Assembly (NCBI RefSeq): GCF_004310345.1
Contig: NZ_SISK01000010.1
Coordinates: 1-64,000, forward strand
DNA length: 64,000 nt
Direction of reading: 5' to 3'
Origin: Paracoccus subflavus
GTDB lineage: Bacteria > Pseudomonadota > Alphaproteobacteria > Rhodobacterales > Rhodobacteraceae
The position numbers and the translations under genes are program-made. Below, piece by piece: positions 53,596 through 61,370 of this stretch (positions within the stretch are counted from its first letter, which is position 1; the number at the start of each line of letters is the position of its first letter). The notes under the pieces were generated by a model. The model was not told the DNA's origin. It saw only the letters and a program-made list of their open reading frames with translations, and did no database searches.

Positions 53596-54276
53596 TCAGA
53601 GTTCACGTTCGGAAAGCGTGCGGAGCAGCGCATTCTGTGCGCCAATCACATGATGAGCCGCCAGGCGTTCCGATGCGGCAGGATCACCCGCCAGCAAGGC
53701 ATCCAGGATTTCACGATGCTGATGCCACACGATCTTGCCCCGTTCTGCGTGCAGCAACACGGCGATCATCACGCGGCGGAGATAGTTCCAGTGTGCCGAG
53801 GCCGTGTCCGCAATAAAGGGATTGCCCGACATTTCGTAGATGAAGGAATGAAAGCGGACATCGTGACTGACGGCATCGGGGGCGCTGTGGCGGTTTCGCG
53901 CGGCTTCCCCCTCGATCAGGATTTCCTCTCCGCGCCGGCGCAGTTCGGCGGCCCAGGGGGACGACGCGGCAGCCCTTTCCGTCACCAGCCGCGCGGCCAG
54001 TTGATCCAGCACGATGCGGATCTGGTAATGATGGATCACGTCATCGGGGTTCAACGGCGCCACATACAGCCCTCGGGCGCCCACCTCGACCACCAGCCGT
54101 TCGTTTTTCAACAGCAGCAGTGCCTGCTGCACCGGCTGGCGCGACACCCCCAGTTGCGCTGCCAGTTCCTCTTGGACCAGATGGGTGCCGGGGGTCATCT
54201 TGCCATCGCAGATGCTGTCGCGAATGGCCGTATAGACCTGTTCGGCACGGCTGGGGGCGGTGGCGATGGGGTGCAT
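53596..54276 (-). CDS. GntR-family transcriptional regulator (FCD/FadR subfamily)
   Basis: This 226-residue regulator starts at 54276 with AGGAG upstream. The winged helix (residues ~10-75) shows YTAIRDSICDGKMTPGTHL and LAAQLGVSRQPVQQALLLL. The FCD effector domain follows with metal-type residues (Asp, His) in VRFHSFIYEMSGN and HWNYLRR and HQHREILDALLAGD. Effectors of this class are often organic acids, which suits control of the alcohol/acid cluster around it. It sits between aldehyde dehydrogenase and cytochrome c genes. Confidence 0.9.
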   Translation of the reverse strand: MHPIATAPSRAEQVYTAIRDSICDGKMTPGTHLVQEELAAQLGVSRQPVQQALLLLKNERLVVEVGARGLYVAPLNPDDVIHHYQIRIVLDQLAARLVTERAAASSPWAAELRRRGEEILIEGEAARNRHSAPDAVSHDVRFHSFIYEMSGNPFIADTASAHWNYLRRVMIAVLLHAERGKIVWHQHREILDALLAGDPAASERLAAHHVIGAQNALLRTLSEREL

Positions 54277-54298
54277 CTCAAAACTCCTGCTTCGACCG

Positions 54299-54327
54299 AA
54301 AACGGCCGGATGGTTCCCCTCCGGCCG
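54299..54327 (-). terminator. Rho-independent terminator after the aldehyde dehydrogenase gene
   Basis: CGGCCGGA (54303-54310) pairs perfectly with TCCGGCCG (54320-54327). On the minus strand the hairpin is followed by TTTT. It would separate the aldehyde dehydrogenase transcript from the gntR-type gene. Confidence 0.75.
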
Positions 54328-54373
54328 CATGGTGCCGACACGTTGCGGCGGTCGTCAACAAGCAACTCAGAGT

Positions 54374-55807
54374 TTAGTTCTGGACATAGCAGATATGGGT
54401 TTCCGTGTATTCATACAGCCCATGCTTTCCATCCGCGCCGCCAATTCCGGATTTTCCGCGGCCGGCATGGAAGCCCTGCATAGCCTCGAAGTTCTCCCGG
54501 TTGACATAAGTCTCGCCAAAGCGCAACTCGTTGCAGGCCCGCATCGTCGATCCGACATTCGTGGTATAGATCGACGAGGTCAGCCCGTATGACGTGTCGT
54601 TGGCATAGGTGATCGCCTCGTCCAGGCCATCGACTTCGACCAGGGGCAGCACGGGGCCAAAGGTTTCACGGCTGATGATGTCCATGTCCTGCCGGCAGTT
54701 GACCAGCACCGTTGGCTTGTAGTGGTTGCCGACGCCCAGATCGGCTACATTGCCCCCCAGGGCGGGCTGGGCACCCGAGTCGATGGCCGAGCGGACCAGC
54801 GCGTCGATCTTTTCCACGCCGGCGCGGTTGATGATCGGCCCCATGTCGATTTCGTCATTGCCCAGCGGATCGCCATAACGCACCGCATCCATGGCCTTGA
54901 CCAGCTTGTCGGTGAATTCATCCGCCACGCGCCGGTCCACATAGACGCGTTCCGCGGCGTTGCAGACCTGCCCGGTGTTCAAGGTCCGCGACTGGGTGAT
55001 GGCCCGCGCGGCAAGATCCAGATCGGCATCCGCCGTGACGATGGCCGGCGCCTTGCCGCCCAGTTCCAGGTTGACCTTGGTGATGTTCGTCGCGGCATCG
55101 GCCATGATCTTGGACCCGGTTTCCACGCTGCCGGTAAAGCTGACCATGCGCACGTCCGGGTGCTGGGTCAGGGCCCGCCCGGTGGTGCCGCCGCGGCCAT
55201 AGACGATGTTGAACACGCCCTGGGGCAGGCCGGTCTCGGTCACCAGCCGCGCGAACAGGGCAGCATTGTTCGGGGTTTCTTCGCTGGGTTTGATGACGAT
55301 CGTGTTGCCCGTGATCAAGGCCGGGGCCATTTTCCGGGCGATCAGGAAGAACGGAAAGTTCCAGGGCAGAATTCCCGCCACGACGCCGACAGGCTGGCGG
55401 AACAGGAAAATGTTTTCCCCCGGACGGTCGGATTGAAGAATCTCGCCCTCGATCCGGCGCGCCCATTCGGCCATGTAGTCGATGTAATCGGCCGTAAAGG
55501 CCGCCTCGACCCGTGCCAGCGGCAGAATCTTTCCCTGTTCCTCGGAAATGACCCGCGCGATTTCTTCGGCATTGTCGCGTATCCGGGCCGATATCTCGCG
55601 CAGGAACCCGGCGCGCTGGATCGCGGGCAGGCGTTCCCAGTCGCGTTGCGCGCGGCGTGCGGCATCCACCGCGGCGCTGACCCCTTCGGCCGAGGTGTCG
55701 GGCACCTGCGAGATGCGCGTATCGCGCGCCGGGTTGAACACGTCGATAAGATCGCTGCCGGCACTCTCGACAAAGCGGCCGTTCACGAAATTCTGCTGAA
55801 TCGTCAT
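54374..55807 (-). CDS. NAD-dependent aldehyde dehydrogenase (AldA-like)
   Basis: This 477-residue cytoplasmic enzyme oxidises aldehydes to acids. The start at 55807 has GAGGAGAAG upstream. ILPWNFPFFLIARKMAPAL, the catalytic Glu in NLELGGKAPAIV (~250) and the catalytic Cys in NTGQVCNAAERV (~285) are intact. The C-terminus (GGADGKHGLYEYTETH) resembles lactaldehyde/glycolaldehyde dehydrogenase. It probably handles the aldehyde made by the PQQ dehydrogenase. A candidate GntR operator lies 83-93 bp upstream. Confidence 0.92.
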   Translation of the reverse strand: MTIQQNFVNGRFVESAGSDLIDVFNPARDTRISQVPDTSAEGVSAAVDAARRAQRDWERLPAIQRAGFLREISARIRDNAEEIARVISEEQGKILPLARVEAAFTADYIDYMAEWARRIEGEILQSDRPGENIFLFRQPVGVVAGILPWNFPFFLIARKMAPALITGNTIVIKPSEETPNNAALFARLVTETGLPQGVFNIVYGRGGTTGRALTQHPDVRMVSFTGSVETGSKIMADAATNITKVNLELGGKAPAIVTADADLDLAARAITQSRTLNTGQVCNAAERVYVDRRVADEFTDKLVKAMDAVRYGDPLGNDEIDMGPIINRAGVEKIDALVRSAIDSGAQPALGGNVADLGVGNHYKPTVLVNCRQDMDIISRETFGPVLPLVEVDGLDEAITYANDTSYGLTSSIYTTNVGSTMRACNELRFGETYVNRENFEAMQGFHAGRGKSGIGGADGKHGLYEYTETHICYVQN

Positions 55808-55886
55808 TGAGCTTCTCCTCCCACAGCCGCCGATCTCGTCCCGAGACAGCGATTCGCCCTTGGTGACGAGATGAGGATAAAAGTAT

Positions 55887-55903
55887 TGCATTCTGAATTC
55901 AAG
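55887..55903. promoter_or_regulatory. Candidate GntR operator before the aldehyde dehydrogenase gene
   Basis: TTGCATTCTGAATTCAA is a 17-bp near-perfect dyad (one mismatch). It includes the 12-base CATTCTGAATTC that recurs before the cytochrome c gene. Confidence 0.5.
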
Positions 55904-56030
55904 GAAACTGTCCCCATCGGTTCAACCCTGCCGCATCAGGCCCGATACGGACCATCGTGGATCTGTCATCGTTTCGTCACCCGGCGCAGATATGGCCTTG
56001 CCTGAAAACGAAATCCGTCTGGAGATCACC

Positions 56031-57002
56031 ATGTCCCGTCTTGCCCTTGCGATGATGCCCTTTCTGGCGATACCGGCTGCCGCCTCGGCCGAAACACTGA
56101 GGCTTTACACATCGCAGCCGAACGAGGATGCCCAAAAGACCGTGGACGCCTTCGAGGCCGCCAATCCCGGAATTGACGTCGAATGGGTGCGGGACGGCAC
56201 AACCCAACTGATGACGCGCATGGCCGCCGAGATTGAGGCAGGCGCCCAGCAGCCGGACGTTCTGCTGATCGCCGACACGGTCACGCTGGAAGGACTGGCG
56301 CAGGACGGCAAGCTGGCGGCCTATGCCTCGCCCGAGGCCGACGGCTATGATCCGGCCCTCTACAGCGCGGATGGCTATTACTATTCGACCAAGCTGATCA
56401 CGACGGGCATCGTCTACAACACCGGGGCGACCGACATCCCCGCCTCATGGGCGGACCTCGAGAAGCCGGAATACAAGGGCATGGTCGTTTCGCCCTCGCC
56501 CCTCTACTCGGGTGCGGCGCTGATCCATCTTGCGACGCTGACCGGCAATGGCGATCTGGGATGGGATCATTACGAGGCGCTGGCCGCCAATGAGGTGCGG
56601 GCCGAAGGCGGCAATGGCGGCGTGTTCAAGGCGGTTGCCTCGGGTGAAAAGCCCTATGGCATCCTGGTGGACTACATGGCCCTGCGGGCCAAGGCCGAAG
56701 GTTCGCCCGTCGATTTCGTCTTTCCCGCCGAAGGTCTGACCTATGTGACCGAGCCGGTCGCCATCATGGAAGGCGCGGCCAGCCGCGAGGCGGCCGAAAA
56801 ATTCGTCGATTTCGTTCTGTCCGAGGAAGGCCAGCAACTGGTCGCCGACATGGGCTATATCCCGGCGCGTAACGGCATCTCCAGCCCCGAGGGCTTTCCG
56901 TCCCGCGACAGCCTGAAGCTGATGGAATTCGATGCCGCCAAGGCCCTTGCGGACACCGAAGCGAACAAGGCCCGCTTTGCGGAGATCTTTGGCGTTCAAT
57001 GA
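56031..57002 (+). CDS. ABC transporter substrate-binding protein, ferric-iron/2-aminoethylphosphonate type
   Basis: This 323-residue periplasmic protein starts at 56031 (GGAG upstream) and has a signal peptide (PFLAIPAAASAETLRLY). It belongs to the AfuA/FbpA/PhnS group: LRLYTSQPNEDAQKTVDAFEA, DVLLIADTVTLEGLAQDGKLA, then YYSTKLITTGIVYNT and KPEYKGMVVSPSPLYSGAAL. Iron binders use a Tyr pair; the Tyr-rich DGYYYST may serve this, but aminoethylphosphonate binders look similar. The ATG of the permease overlaps its stop. Confidence 0.85.
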   Translation: MSRLALAMMPFLAIPAAASAETLRLYTSQPNEDAQKTVDAFEAANPGIDVEWVRDGTTQLMTRMAAEIEAGAQQPDVLLIADTVTLEGLAQDGKLAAYASPEADGYDPALYSADGYYYSTKLITTGIVYNTGATDIPASWADLEKPEYKGMVVSPSPLYSGAALIHLATLTGNGDLGWDHYEALAANEVRAEGGNGGVFKAVASGEKPYGILVDYMALRAKAEGSPVDFVFPAEGLTYVTEPVAIMEGAASREAAEKFVDFVLSEEGQQLVADMGYIPARNGISSPEGFPSRDSLKLMEFDAAKALADTEANKARFAEIFGVQ

Positions 57003-58699
57003 CCGCCATTTCCGGGGATGCCGTCAGCCGGTCCCTGGACCGGCTGATTCCGTTGCTGATGCTGCCGGTCGTGCTGATCGCGCTTGGGCCGATCATGCGC
57101 CTTCTGGCCGAAGCCCTCGGCATCGGCAGTGGCCTGACGCTGTCCCATGCGGCCGAGGTTCTGGGCCGCGACAGCACGCGGATCGCCTTGTGGCATTCGC
57201 TTGTCACGGCGGGGTCGGGCACGGTGATCGCGGTCCTGATCGGGGCCGCATTTGCCTTTGCCGTTGCCCTGACCGACATCCGCGCCAAGGGGGCGCTGGT
57301 GTTCTGCCTGATGATTCCGATGATGATCCCGCCGCAGATCACCGCCCTGGCCTGGATGCAGGTCACCGGACCGTCCTCGGTCCTGTTGCGCACGCTTGGC
57401 GCCGCGCCGCCGCTGGGCAGTCCGCAGCCGTTGCATTCCGCTTGGGGAATCGCGGTGCTGCTGGGCATCCAGCACGCCTCGATCGTGTTTCTGACCCTGC
57501 GCGCGGGCCTGCGGTTGATTCCCGGCGATCTGATCGAGGCGGCCCGAATTTCCGGCGCCCGGGGCTGGCGGGTCTGGGCGCAGATCGTCCTGCCGCTCAG
57601 CCTGCCAAGCCTGGCCGCCGGCGGCGCGATGACCTTTGTCACCGCCCTTGGCAATTTCGGCATTCCTGCGATGCTCGGCATTCCCGCCCGTTACTCCACG
57701 CTGCCTACCCTGATCTATCAGCGGCTGACGGGGATGGGCCAGTCGGTGCTGCCCGAGGTGGCGGTGCTGGCGTTGCTGATCGGAACGGTCGCAATCGCGG
57801 GGGTGCTTGCGGGCAGGCTGTTTTTGGGCCGTCGCGCCTATGGCCTTGCGGGATTGTCCGCGCAGCCCTTGACCCTTTCGCTCGGCCGCAGGCGTCCGCT
57901 GGTCGAGATGCTCTTGTGGATCTTTATCGTCCTGACGCTTGTGGTGCCGCTTCTGGCGCTTCTGGCGACATCGCTGATCCCCGCCTATGGGGTGCCCCTG
58001 ACAGCGGAAACGGCAACCCTCCGCGCCTGGGTCGAGGTTCTGCTGAACCAGCCGGTCACGCGCCGCGCCTATGCCAATTCCCTGTTCCTGGCGGGCCTGG
58101 CCGCCCTGATCCTGATGGCCGTCGCCATTCCGCTGGCCTGGATCACCAGCCGCCGCCCGACGCGCATGACCCGCGCCGTCGATACCCTGATCGACCTGCC
58201 CTACGCCTTGCCGGGGGTGGTGCTGGCAATCTCCTGCATTCTGGCGTTTATGCGGCTGCCTTTCGGGATCACGCTTTACGGCACGCTGACGATCATCCTG
58301 CTGGCTTACCTGTCGCGCTTTCTTGTCGTGATGCTGCGCCCGGTACAGGCGGCCATCGGCCAGCTTGACCCCGCGATGGAGGAAGCGGCCGCCAGCGCAG
58401 GGGCGCGCCTGGGCCGCCGCCTGCGCACCATCGTGCTGCCCTTGGCCGCGCCCGCGGCGGCGGCAGGGGCGATCCTTGTGTTCCTGACGGCGGTGAATGA
58501 ACTGACCGTTTCGGCCCTTTTGTGGACGGGCGGAACGGAAACGCTGGGCGTGGTCATCTTCAACCTCGAGGACAGCGGCGATACGGTGATGGCCTCGGCC
58601 CTTGCCGCCTCGATCGTCGCGCTGGTCATCCTTCTCATGGGAATCGTTCAGCTTGGTTCGTCCCGTCTGCCAAAAGGAACCGTGCCATGGCAGATCTGA
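56999..58699 (+). CDS. ABC transporter permease, fused two-domain (FbpB/AfuB type)
   Basis: This 566-residue inner-membrane protein has two permease halves in one chain, about 12 helices. Each half has an EAA loop: EAARISGARGWRVWAQIVLP (~residue 180) and EEAAASAGARLGRRLRTIVLP (~465). This fused form is typical of iron(III) and aminoethylphosphonate importers. The start overlaps the binding protein gene by ATGA and its end overlaps the ATPase gene by 13 bp. Confidence 0.9.
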   Translation: MTAISGDAVSRSLDRLIPLLMLPVVLIALGPIMRLLAEALGIGSGLTLSHAAEVLGRDSTRIALWHSLVTAGSGTVIAVLIGAAFAFAVALTDIRAKGALVFCLMIPMMIPPQITALAWMQVTGPSSVLLRTLGAAPPLGSPQPLHSAWGIAVLLGIQHASIVFLTLRAGLRLIPGDLIEAARISGARGWRVWAQIVLPLSLPSLAAGGAMTFVTALGNFGIPAMLGIPARYSTLPTLIYQRLTGMGQSVLPEVAVLALLIGTVAIAGVLAGRLFLGRRAYGLAGLSAQPLTLSLGRRRPLVEMLLWIFIVLTLVVPLLALLATSLIPAYGVPLTAETATLRAWVEVLLNQPVTRRAYANSLFLAGLAALILMAVAIPLAWITSRRPTRMTRAVDTLIDLPYALPGVVLAISCILAFMRLPFGITLYGTLTIILLAYLSRFLVVMLRPVQAAIGQLDPAMEEAAASAGARLGRRLRTIVLPLAAPAAAAGAILVFLTAVNELTVSALLWTGGTETLGVVIFNLEDSGDTVMASALAASIVALVILLMGIVQLGSSRLPKGTVPWQI

Positions 58700-59760
58700 T
58701 CTTTTCGGGGATTTCAAAGACCTTTGCCGGCGCACGCGCCCTGGACGGGATCGACGCCCGGATCCAGAAAGGAGAGTTCGTGGCCCTTCTGGGTCCGTCG
58801 GGCTGCGGCAAGACCACGCTTTTGCGCCTGACGGCGGGATTCGAGGTGCCGGACACCGGCAGCGTGACCCTGGACGGGCAGGTGCTTGCAGGGCCGGGAA
58901 CGTTCGTGCCGCCCGAGGACCGCAACATCGGCATCGTGTTCCAGTCCTATGCCCTGTGGCCGCACAAGACCGTGGCGGGCAATGTGGCTTACCCGCTGGA
59001 GGTGCGGCGGCTTCCCGTGGCCGAGCGCCGACGCCGCGTGGCCGAGGCGCTGGATGTGACCGGCCTGACGGCCTTTGCCGACCGCGCGCCCGCGCAACTG
59101 TCGGGCGGGCAACGGCAGCGTGTGGCGCTGGCCCGCTGCCTTGTGGCCGATCCGCGCGCGGTGCTGCTGGACGAGCCGCTGGCCAATCTCGATCTTGCGC
59201 TGCGCGCCGCCATGCAAGAGGCATTCGCGGCCTTTCACCGCCGCACCGGCGCGACGATGCTGTATGTCACCCACGACCAGACCGAGGCGCTGGCCTTTGC
59301 CGACCGCGTGGCGGTGATGCAGGGTGGCCGGATCAGGCAGTTCGATTCGCCCGAAGCCCTTTATGACCGCCCGCAGGATTGTTTCGTGGCGGGCTTTGTC
59401 GGCGATGGCGCGGTGATCGCCCTTGCCGCCACGGATACGCCCATCGGCGGCCGTATCGTTGTCCGGGCGGTTGGCCAGCCGATCCAGGCCCGGTGCGGCA
59501 GCGCCGCGCCGACCCATATCTGTGTTCGCCCCGAACAGGTCCGCATCGATCCGGCCGGCCCCATCCGCGCCCGTGTCAGCGGATGCGCCTATCAGGGCGG
59601 ACGCTTTCGCCTGGTGCTGGAAACCCAAGGCGAGACGCTGGTCGCCCATGCCCCCCGCCGTGCCCATCCGGGCGAGGAGATGTGCCTGTCCCTGGGGTCG
59701 CCCTGGGCCTTTCGCGATCCGGCTGCGCAAGTCTTTCCCCAAGCGATGCAGGACGCCTGA
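58687..59760 (+). CDS. ABC transporter ATP-binding protein (FbpC/PotA-like)
   Basis: This 357-residue ATPase starts at 58687. Walker A LLGPSGCGKTTLLRL (~40), Q-loop IGIVFQSYALWPHKTV, signature LSGGQRQRVALARCL (~140), Walker B AVLLDEPLANLDL (~162) and the H-loop YVTHDQTEALA are seen. A C-terminal TOBE regulatory domain (ICVRPEQVRI) is typical of FbpC/PotA. A terminator follows directly. Confidence 0.92.
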   Translation: MADLIFSGISKTFAGARALDGIDARIQKGEFVALLGPSGCGKTTLLRLTAGFEVPDTGSVTLDGQVLAGPGTFVPPEDRNIGIVFQSYALWPHKTVAGNVAYPLEVRRLPVAERRRRVAEALDVTGLTAFADRAPAQLSGGQRQRVALARCLVADPRAVLLDEPLANLDLALRAAMQEAFAAFHRRTGATMLYVTHDQTEALAFADRVAVMQGGRIRQFDSPEALYDRPQDCFVAGFVGDGAVIALAATDTPIGGRIVVRAVGQPIQARCGSAAPTHICVRPEQVRIDPAGPIRARVSGCAYQGGRFRLVLETQGETLVAHAPRRAHPGEEMCLSLGSPWAFRDPAAQVFPQAMQDA

Positions 59761-59762
59761 CA

Positions 59763-59799
59763 AACCGGTCGGAGCGCGCGCCGGGTCCGGCTGGTTTTT
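59763..59799 (+). terminator. Rho-independent terminator of the ABC importer operon
   Basis: AACCGGTCGGA (59763-59773) pairs over 11 positions (two G-T) with TCCGGCTGGTT (59786-59796) across a 12-base loop. Five T residues follow. Confidence 0.8.
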
Positions 59800-60143
59800 C
59801 CGTCCCGATCGGCGGCCCGCGGCCGGGTCGTTCCGTCAGCCCGCCGCCATGGCGTCCGGTTCGCGTTGGCAAACTGACCAAAGCGCGGGCAGGGGCGCAC
59901 AAACTTGCCGCGTCCGGGGCATGGATACGGGCAATGCGTCTGAAAACCGCACAAAAGGCTTGGGCGTGGCTGGGACGGTGGCTAAGGATCGACCCATGGC
60001 CCGGCGCAATGATGTGCCACAAGGCCCGCTCGCAACGATGCGGCATTTTCCGAAAGCGTGACGGCCTGGCGCCGGTCTATCGGGCGACCGCTGCTGCACG
60101 CTTTCCGACAGCCCCTGATTTCAGCCTGCCATCGGAGCCATCC
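59800..60143 (+). promoter_or_regulatory. 344-bp untranslated leader/promoter region of the nas operon
   Basis: This stretch has no gene (the open frame running through it is an extension of nasA without a start site). Near its end AAAGCGTG (60053-60060) pairs with CACGCTTT (60097-60104). Inside this stem a second hairpin is possible (CGGTC/GACCG). In Paracoccus the nas operon is controlled by NasS-NasT antitermination in such a leader. nasTS are not in view, and I could not confirm the paired hexaloops that NasT needs. Confidence 0.4.
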
Positions 60144-61358
60144 ATGTCCGCACCATCCCCCGCCGCCTCCGGCGACGCGCATCGCGCCCTGACCCTGTCC
60201 ACCGCAGCCTTTACCGTCTGCTTTGCGGTCTGGACGATCTTTTCCATCATCGGCATCCAGATCAAGCAGCAGCTTGGCCTGTCCGACACCCAGTTCGGCC
60301 TGCTGGTCGGGATGCCCATCCTGACCGGATCGCTGGTGCGGGTGGTTCTGGGCGTCGCCACCGACCGCATCGGCGGACGGGCCGTCTATACGCTGACGAT
60401 GCTGGCCGCCGCGGCGGCGACCTTTCTTCTGTCCTGGGCCACGACCTATCAGCAGATGCTGTTGGCCGCGCTGGGCGTGGGCATCGCGGGCGGTTCCTTT
60501 GCCGTGGGCGTGGCCTATGTCTCGCGCTTCTTCGACGGGACGCGGCAGGGCACGGCGCTGGGCATCTTTGGCGTCGGAAATGTCGGTGCGGCGCTGACCA
60601 AGTTCGTGGCGCCCTTTGTGATGATCGCGTTCGGCTGGCAGGCCACCGCGCAGATCTGGGCGGGGGTGCTGGTCTTGACCGCCCTGGCGTTCTGGGCCTT
60701 GTCCAAGGACGATCCCGTCACCGCCGCCCGCCGGGGCGACCGCACGCCCCTGCGCAGTTTGCGTGCCGAATTCGCGCCCCTGCAGAACCTGAGGGTGTGG
60801 CGCTTTTCGGCGTATTATTTCTTCAGCTTCGGGGCCTTTGTCGCGCTGGCGCTGTGGCTGCCCCATTACCTGATCGGGGTTTATGGCCTTGACGTGAAGA
60901 CCGCCGGCATGATCGGCGCGGCCTATTCGATCCCGGCCTCGATTTTCCGGGCCTATGGCGGCGTGCTGTCGGACCGGATCGGCGCGCGGGCCGTGATGTA
61001 TGCGACATTTCTGGTGTCGCTGGCTGCCACGGGCATCCTTGCGCTGCTGCCCGGCCTGCCGGTCTGGGCCTTTCTGGCCGTCATCTTTGTTCTGGGCTTC
61101 TTCATGAGCCTGGGCAAGGCCGCCGTCTATAAGCATATCCCCACCTATTACCCGCAGAACGTCGGCGCGGTGGGCGGTCTGGTCGGCATGATCGGCGGCC
61201 TGGGCGGGTTCGCCCTGCCGCTGCTGTTCGGCTGGCTGAAGGACGGGACCGGCGCCTGGGCCAGTTGCTTCTGGGTGCTGTTTGCCCTGGTCGCGGCCTG
61301 CACGCTGTGGATGCACCTGTCGATCCGCCAGACCCGGACCACCCTGCAAGCCGCCTGA
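60144..61358 (+). CDS. nasA: Nitrate/nitrite transporter, MFS NNP family
   Basis: This 404-residue inner-membrane protein has 12 helices. The start at 60144 is used because the preceding open frame is leader. Family marks are FAVWTIFSIIGIQIKQQLGL, the substrate-binding GVLSDRIGARAV loop and Gly-rich nitrate signatures GVGIAGGSFAVGVAYVSRFF and GAVGGLVGMIGGLGGFALPL, with the conserved Arg residues of RVVLGVATDRIGGR. It lies 12 bp before the nitrite reductase gene, as in the Paracoccus nasABGHC operon. Confidence 0.9.
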   Translation: MSAPSPAASGDAHRALTLSTAAFTVCFAVWTIFSIIGIQIKQQLGLSDTQFGLLVGMPILTGSLVRVVLGVATDRIGGRAVYTLTMLAAAAATFLLSWATTYQQMLLAALGVGIAGGSFAVGVAYVSRFFDGTRQGTALGIFGVGNVGAALTKFVAPFVMIAFGWQATAQIWAGVLVLTALAFWALSKDDPVTAARRGDRTPLRSLRAEFAPLQNLRVWRFSAYYFFSFGAFVALALWLPHYLIGVYGLDVKTAGMIGAAYSIPASIFRAYGGVLSDRIGARAVMYATFLVSLAATGILALLPGLPVWAFLAVIFVLGFFMSLGKAAVYKHIPTYYPQNVGAVGGLVGMIGGLGGFALPLLFGWLKDGTGAWASCFWVLFALVAACTLWMHLSIRQTRTTLQAA

Positions 61359-61370
61359 AAGGACCGCGCC

